The position numbers and the translations under genes were made by a program. Shown piece by piece: positions 60,373 through 64,000 of a DNA stretch of 64,000 nucleotides; within the stretch, counting starts at the first letter, position 1, and the number at the start of each line of letters is the position of its first letter. The notes beneath the pieces were generated by a model. The model made no database searches. It saw only the letters and a program-made list of their open reading frames with translations, and was not told the origin of the DNA. This stretch comes from Companilactobacillus jidongensis. Its GTDB lineage: Bacteria > Bacillota > Bacilli > Lactobacillales > Lactobacillaceae. Location: positions 1 through 64,000 of the forward strand of contig NZ_RHOP01000006.1 in the NCBI RefSeq assembly GCF_003946575.1, given 5' to 3'.

Positions 60373-61140
60373 TTAACTTCTCCTTTTGTCTTTACCAACG
60401 AACTGAATAAAATGTGTCGGGTCTCTCGTTAACAAGCGGCTTACAATCTTGGGGTGATACATCGATTGCAATTCGTTCGTTGTGTTATTTGTTGTAATAA
60501 TATTTGCCTTACTCTTGCGGTAATCAGCTATACGAAATAAGACTTCTTGCTTGTGTTTAGTTGATTGATCAACTGCAGAACCAGTTTTAAATGTGGTCTC
60601 ACTGCCTAGATCATCTAAAACAAGAACATCACACTTTCTGATGCACTGTTCTGCCTTGTATAACTCATCTTTATCCCAAGAATTGTTATTCTTATATACG
60701 GTCCATTCCAAATTCATGAACATTTCTACGCTGACGAATAAACAACTCAACTCACAACTTTGTATTGAGTTCAAAGCGTTCAGGATACTAACAGCGAGCA
60801 TTGTCTTTCCACGGCCGGGATCACCACTAAATAAATAATTCTCTTTGGATCCTAAGTAGATGTCTTTGCCTATTTTCTTAGCCTGTAGCAACTCTCGCTG
60901 TAGTTCAGGTGTATCAGTATCAAAGTCATCAAACACCGTTTTTAGGTCGTCAGGGTCACTGACAAGTGAGCTCTTAAAAATTCGCTTACGTTCGCTTTGA
61001 TGTAGCTGTTTAGTGAACCTAATAGACTCCTGCTCCTGTAGCTTCTCTCGATCATCATCAATATTGGAAGGATCAATATTGATGCCTTTCTTTGCTAATT
61101 GCTTAACCATTTGATCAATAGCAAATCCCATTGATTCCAC
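60373..61140 (-). CDS. DnaC-like helicase loader ATPase
   Basis: This 255-residue AAA+ protein has Walker A in FSGDPGRGKTML and Walker B in CDVLVLDDLGSE, with a later NIITTNNTTNELQ sensor and RLLTRDP arginine finger region. The N-terminal 90 residues form the helicase/initiator-binding part. It loads host or phage helicase at the phage origin, working with the initiator gene just upstream. The GTG start has GGAGG eight bases before it. Confidence 0.9.
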   Translation of the reverse strand: MESMGFAIDQMVKQLAKKGINIDPSNIDDDREKLQEQESIRFTKQLHQSERKRIFKSSLVSDPDDLKTVFDDFDTDTPELQRELLQAKKIGKDIYLGSKENYLFSGDPGRGKTMLAVSILNALNSIQSCELSCLFVSVEMFMNLEWTVYKNNNSWDKDELYKAEQCIRKCDVLVLDDLGSETTFKTGSAVDQSTKHKQEVLFRIADYRKSKANIITTNNTTNELQSMYHPKIVSRLLTRDPTHFIQFVGKDKRRS

Positions 61141-61160
61141 GTACTACACCTCCCAACTTT

Positions 61161-61958
61161 TTAGAATGGTAATTCATCGAATTCATATCCTTGTGGTTGA
61201 TTATTCCAGTTACTTGATTGATTAGGTTCAGGATCAGAATTGAGATAACCCTCAAACTTAGTCCCAAACAGCGTTTCTGGTCTTAGATACTTATTCATGC
61301 TGGTATCCTTGAGCCACTCTGTACACTTGTTGTCGATAACCTTTTTAAAGTCATCAAGTCTGTAACCGTCATTCCACCTAGCACGGATATATTTATTATT
61401 AGTTTCAGCAGATCTAAAATGTTTACCAGTCTTTGAATTTAAATAATCAATTATTGATTTGAAAGGTATGTCATGTTGAGCTTGCTCGACATTATCTTTA
61501 CTATTTTCTTTACTTTCCTTTTCTTTACTTCTCTTGCCATCGTTTTTAGGTGGGGTGGCTATAGGGTGGCTATTACCACCCTTGCTATTTTCTTTAACTT
61601 TGCTATTTCCCCATCGCTTATTGGCTCCACGTTTACCTGCATCGGATAGTTTTTTAGATTTAGAATCTTTGAGAGCCATACGTTTTTTGAAACCTTCGGA
61701 GTAAAAATACTTACCGTCATCGGTAAAGACAAATAACCCAAAGTCCTCAACAATAGCTTTGATAATCGAAGTGTCTACACGAAGGTCATAGGCTAATGTG
61801 TTATAGTCTCTAATACTCGTATAGTCATCTTCGTCTCGCAATCGTTCTAAGATCATAAAATAAGTTCCATATCCTTCAGCACCATACTTCATTCGAACTC
61901 GTGATAGCTTAGTGGAGTTTCTGGCATTAGAATCATGAGAAAAATAGTTGTTCAACAT
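61161..61958 (-). CDS. Phage replication initiator (DUF4373 N-terminal, conserved phage C-terminal domain)
   Basis: This 265-residue protein has an N-terminal Lin1244/DUF4373-type domain (about 1-95, with MKYGAEGYGTYFMILERLRDE), a low-complexity Lys/Asn/Ser linker (about 100-155) and a C-terminal domain (about 160-240) with DYLNSKTGKHFR and WLKDTSMNKYLRPETLFGTKFE. In Firmicute phages this pair binds the origin, often within its own gene, and recruits the loader encoded next. Confidence 0.88.
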   Translation of the reverse strand: MLNNYFSHDSNARNSTKLSRVRMKYGAEGYGTYFMILERLRDEDDYTSIRDYNTLAYDLRVDTSIIKAIVEDFGLFVFTDDGKYFYSEGFKKRMALKDSKSKKLSDAGKRGANKRWGNSKVKENSKGGNSHPIATPPKNDGKRSKEKESKENSKDNVEQAQHDIPFKSIIDYLNSKTGKHFRSAETNNKYIRARWNDGYRLDDFKKVIDNKCTEWLKDTSMNKYLRPETLFGTKFEGYLNSDPEPNQSSNWNNQPQGYEFDELPF

Positions 61959-61984
61959 AGTCCCTCCATTTCTATCATCAAATA

Positions 61985-62734
61985 TTAAGCGGTTTGTTTC
62001 TTATTCTCTTTTTCTTGCTTACTTAGTTGTGCTTGTTTTCCTTGCTCGATTCCCTTGCTTAGATAAGTAATCATTTGATCGCCAACAGCATTTGAGATGT
62101 CTTTAACAGTGGATACCCCATACTTATTAAATAGACTTGATTCAAATTCTTTTCTATCCATTTCAAATAATTCTGATGCTTGAGTGATCATGTCAATGAT
62201 CTGATTTTCCTTAGCCTTATTAATCTTTTTATCAGCAAAGTTAGTTGTAGGCTTCTTAGTTTGATACTGGTTACTATTAGATCTATTTGAGTAGCTATTA
62301 TTTGATTGATTTGACTTGTTCATAGAAGCACCATTACCGTCGTCATCAATGTCGCTTGTGATGCCTAGTGCAGCACTTAACGCATATCTCTTTGCATAAG
62401 TACCAGCAGAACCAGCTGCTTGAGCGTCATGCTTACCGGTTATAACTACTTGAAGTGGTCCAAACATGACATACTGACCACTTTCATGAGATACCAGTGT
62501 AGTAACAGATACGACACCAGCATTAACATCACTAGATAATTCCTGTGAATACACGATTCCACACGATTCTCCTAACGCCTTAATAGCATCATCGGCAGAT
62601 TTAACAATGCCGTCTAATGTCACGTAATTACTTTTGAAGAATGGGTTCTCGGCAGTCTTAGAAGGCTGTGTTAATTTCTGACGGAATGCAATCATTCCCT
62701 TTGTCCACTTATCAATATTTTCTGACATTTGCAT
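61985..62734 (-). CDS. erf: ERF-family single-strand annealing protein
   Basis: This 249-residue protein shows the ERF signature: QPSKTAENPFFKSNYVTLDGI, LVSHESGQY and AQAAGSAGTYAKRYALSAALGI. These recombinases anneal complementary strands for phage recombination and circularisation. The C-terminal part (about 125-185) is Ser/Asn-rich, then helical. AGGAGG precedes the ATG by seven bases. It is paired with the Gam-like gene upstream. Confidence 0.92.
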   Translation of the reverse strand: MQMSENIDKWTKGMIAFRQKLTQPSKTAENPFFKSNYVTLDGIVKSADDAIKALGESCGIVYSQELSSDVNAGVVSVTTLVSHESGQYVMFGPLQVVITGKHDAQAAGSAGTYAKRYALSAALGITSDIDDDGNGASMNKSNQSNNSYSNRSNSNQYQTKKPTTNFADKKINKAKENQIIDMITQASELFEMDRKEFESSLFNKYGVSTVKDISNAVGDQMITYLSKGIEQGKQAQLSKQEKENKKQTA

Positions 62735-62736
62735 AA

Positions 62737-63279
62737 TTAATCCTCCTTGATACTTACTGTCACGGATCTACCTTGTGGCTCTACTTCAATACCATCAACA
62801 GGAACACCATTTTCTGTTACGACTCTTCCATCTACTACGGTTGATGATTGTTTCAATGACTTCTTATTTAGAATCTTCTTTACGTAGTCATCTTCTCCGC
62901 TTTCTTCGAGCGATTTAACTGCGGCGTCCTCATCTTGATAGTTCCATTTCTTCGGTGTCTTTCTATCTGAAATCTTTCCATATGGAGTATTAATTTTAAA
63001 ACTCTTATCCTGATCTTTCTTGATTCGATAGTATGAAAGAAGTGTGCCTTGAAAACGTTCGATAGTATTGTTATTTGTTTTTTGTTGCATCTCACGCCAA
63101 GTATTAATTCGTTCAACCTCCTGATCAGCACTTTCATCAATCGACTTGTTTTCTTCTTTTAAAGCCTTGATTTTACGGAAGTACCAATTAACTTGTTTTG
63201 GATCAAGAATCTCATCAGGTAATTGGCTTTCCTCCTTTTGAATACTATTAACTTCGTCTTTAAAAAACGGATTAAGCAT
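62737..63279 (-). CDS. Host-nuclease inhibitor Gam-like protein
   Basis: This 180-residue protein matches the Gam-like (Mu Gam/host-nuclease inhibitor) family: a long coiled-coil start (VNWYFRKIKALKEENKSIDE), ERFQGTLLSYYR and the basic KSFKINTPYGKISDRKTPKKWNY. It binds free DNA ends and blocks host nucleases. It directly precedes erf, a common recombination cassette. Confidence 0.85.
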   Translation of the reverse strand: MLNPFFKDEVNSIQKEESQLPDEILDPKQVNWYFRKIKALKEENKSIDESADQEVERINTWREMQQKTNNNTIERFQGTLLSYYRIKKDQDKSFKINTPYGKISDRKTPKKWNYQDEDAAVKSLEESGEDDYVKKILNKKSLKQSSTVVDGRVVTENGVPVDGIEVEPQGRSVTVSIKED

Positions 63280-63308
63280 AATTAGTTGTCCTCCTAATTT
63301 TTTAATTT

Positions 63309-63680
63309 CTAACTTCTTTTTACTTGCGTGAACTTCAACATATCTCCAAATTCATTAGCTTCTTGTTTGAAACCATTTAATAGGAATTGATGTTTCCCTT
63401 GTGGTGTCATCTCGTTAAACAGCTGTGATACACCATAGGTACTACTTTCTAGCAACCAACTTACAAACAGGTCTGTTTCCCCATAATCAAAGTAATGTCC
63501 ATCAAACTCTAAGACATCACTATATGGGTCAAACGCTTCATGTTTGAAATCTTTAATAATCTCGCCATCGACTGTGAAGTAATTCTTGTTTAAGTTTTTA
63601 GTGGTTCCGTACGAATTAATAGATCTATAACGTTCCTCGTCATATAAACAGGAATTGTCTAAATCAATTGATTTAATCAT
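63309..63680 (-). CDS. Phage protein of unknown function (123 residues)
   Basis: An acidic protein rich in aromatic residues, with DPYSDVLEFDGHYFDYGETDLFVSW and NEMTPQGKHQFLLNGF. CGGAGG lies seven bases before the ATG. It is the most upstream recognisable gene of the recombination cluster. No family recognised. Confidence 0.55.
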   Translation of the reverse strand: MIKSIDLDNSCLYDEERYRSINSYGTTKNLNKNYFTVDGEIIKDFKHEAFDPYSDVLEFDGHYFDYGETDLFVSWLLESSTYGVSQLFNEMTPQGKHQFLLNGFKQEANEFGDMLKFTQVKRS

Positions 63681-63701
63681 TTGAATTCCTCCGTGTGCTA
63701 T

Positions 63702-63770
63702 AATTTAAGTATTAAAAATATTTCTTATTTCTGGACTTGCTATTTTACGGATAGCAGGTCTTTTTTTATG
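63702..63770 (+). ncRNA. Candidate short plus-strand RNA in the early region
   Basis: An extended -10 element TGCTATAAT (about 63699-63707) is followed by a terminator hairpin GACTTGCTAT / ATAGCAGGTC (63734-63743 / 63751-63760) and seven T residues. The design and spacing match the candidate at 54.65 kb. Its 3' half overlaps the end of a small minus-strand gene, so the transcripts would be complementary. Confidence 0.45.
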
Positions 63771-63853
63771 ACATCAGGTGTTCGATCAGTATACGTATCA
63801 GTAACGTAATTCTTAGTTGAAAAATGAGCTGATAACATTCTTAACAATCTCAT
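63740..63853 (-). CDS. Small basic phage protein (37 residues)
   Basis: The frame begins at ATG 63853, seven bases after GAGG, and overlaps the end of the upstream membrane-protein gene by 41 bases. The product is basic (MRLLRMLSAHFSTKNYV) with a Thr/Asp-rich middle. Its C-terminal codons lie in the arm of the plus-strand terminator hairpin. Unknown function. Confidence 0.45.
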   Translation of the reverse strand: MRLLRMLSAHFSTKNYVTDTYTDRTPDVIKKDLLSVK

Positions 63854-63977
63854 GTTGTTTCCTCACCCACCTTTCATCGACATCGAATAATTCAAGTACA
63901 CCACCATATAACGTGATGGCATAACCTACTATGAGTGCAATTCCAATTACGATTAGGTAACTCATGACTAATCCCAT
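63813..63977 (-). CDS. Small phage membrane protein (50-54 residues)
   Basis: The frame starts at ATG 63977 or 63965 and encodes one transmembrane helix (LIVIGIALIVGYAITLYGG) and a charged cytosolic tail (DVDERWVRKQHEIVKN). The ribosome binding site is weak (GAAAGA). The topology and the overlap with the next gene suggest a real early gene. Confidence 0.5.
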   Translation of the reverse strand: MGLVMSYLIVIGIALIVGYAITLYGGVLELFDVDERWVRKQHEIVKNVISSFFN

Positions 63978-64000
63978 TCTTTCGAGAATAGATATTCAAC

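Noticed and set aside
1-64000. CRISPR array or insertion sequence
   Set aside because: No regularly spaced repeats with unique spacers and no transposase frame were seen.
28053-64000. Integrase, CI repressor and immunity region
   Set aside because: Not in the window. Small HTH proteins are present, but no full lysogeny module, so it should lie to the right of base 64000.

Overview
The window reads as chromosome from a low-GC Gram-positive bacterium of the lactobacilli. Supporting features are the AT-rich sequence, AGGAGG-type ribosome binding sites, a LAB-type citrate lyase operon with a CitX-CitG fusion, and SLAP-type surface-protein modules. A Companilactobacillus-like species would fit, but that is an inference from gene content and not a phylogenetic result.

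Host part (1 to about 28.1 kb). The left end holds household genes: an alpha/beta hydrolase, PnuC, AhpC, an HD hydrolase and a PgpA-like phosphatase. Next come a small unknown gene, a secreted SLAP-domain protein and its broken paralogue. From 6.7 to 19.2 kb lies an organic-acid island. The citrate operon (oxaloacetate decarboxylase/malic enzyme, citC, citD, citE, citF, citXG, plus a trailing hydrolase) is read leftwards from a promoter facing a divergent CitI-type regulator. A second leftward unit holds ttdA and ttdB, whose sequences look more like L(+)-tartrate dehydratase than housekeeping fumarase, then an 'L-lactate dehydrogenase' that carries the malate-type arginine in its specificity loop, and a DASS-family dicarboxylate/citrate transporter. 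It is flanked by a divergent AraC regulator. Both units converge on oxaloacetate, which can be decarboxylated to pyruvate or reduced to malate. An AEC permease, aconitase and a GntR/FCD regulator follow. A 48-residue unrecognised gene, a lipoprotein, methionine aminopeptidase and a GNAT acetyltransferase complete the host part.

Prophage part (about 28.2 kb to the right end). Nearly everything is on the minus strand, so the phage order reads from right to left. The early region (64 to 54.7 kb) has Gam-like and ERF recombination proteins, a replication initiator, a DnaC-like loader, RusA, an antirepressor, SSB and a C5 DNA methyltransferase, with many small proteins. An ArpU-type late regulator (54.2-54.6 kb) is followed by an array of repeats and then a roughly 500-base stretch without a convincing protein gene. 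That stretch encodes an almost continuous chain of hairpins ending in an intrinsic terminator. Two of the hairpins carry perfect tRNA T-loops on acceptor-like helices. It is directly followed by a DUF2829/Tad2-family gene (Tad2 is an anti-Thoeris protein), a small basic protein, and the packaging and head genes, head-tail connectors, tail genes with a probable programmed frameshift, tape measure, Dit, Tal, baseplate proteins (one collagen-like), holin and a GH25 endolysin. No integrase is in the window, so the prophage continues past base 64000.

The strongest candidates for something undescribed are the structured RNA at about 53.68-53.96 kb and the linked Tad2-like gene. Next are the R102-type LDH/MDH in a tartrate operon, the tail hub protein carrying four cell-wall-type modules, and two short plus-strand transcription units of similar design inside the minus-strand phage region.
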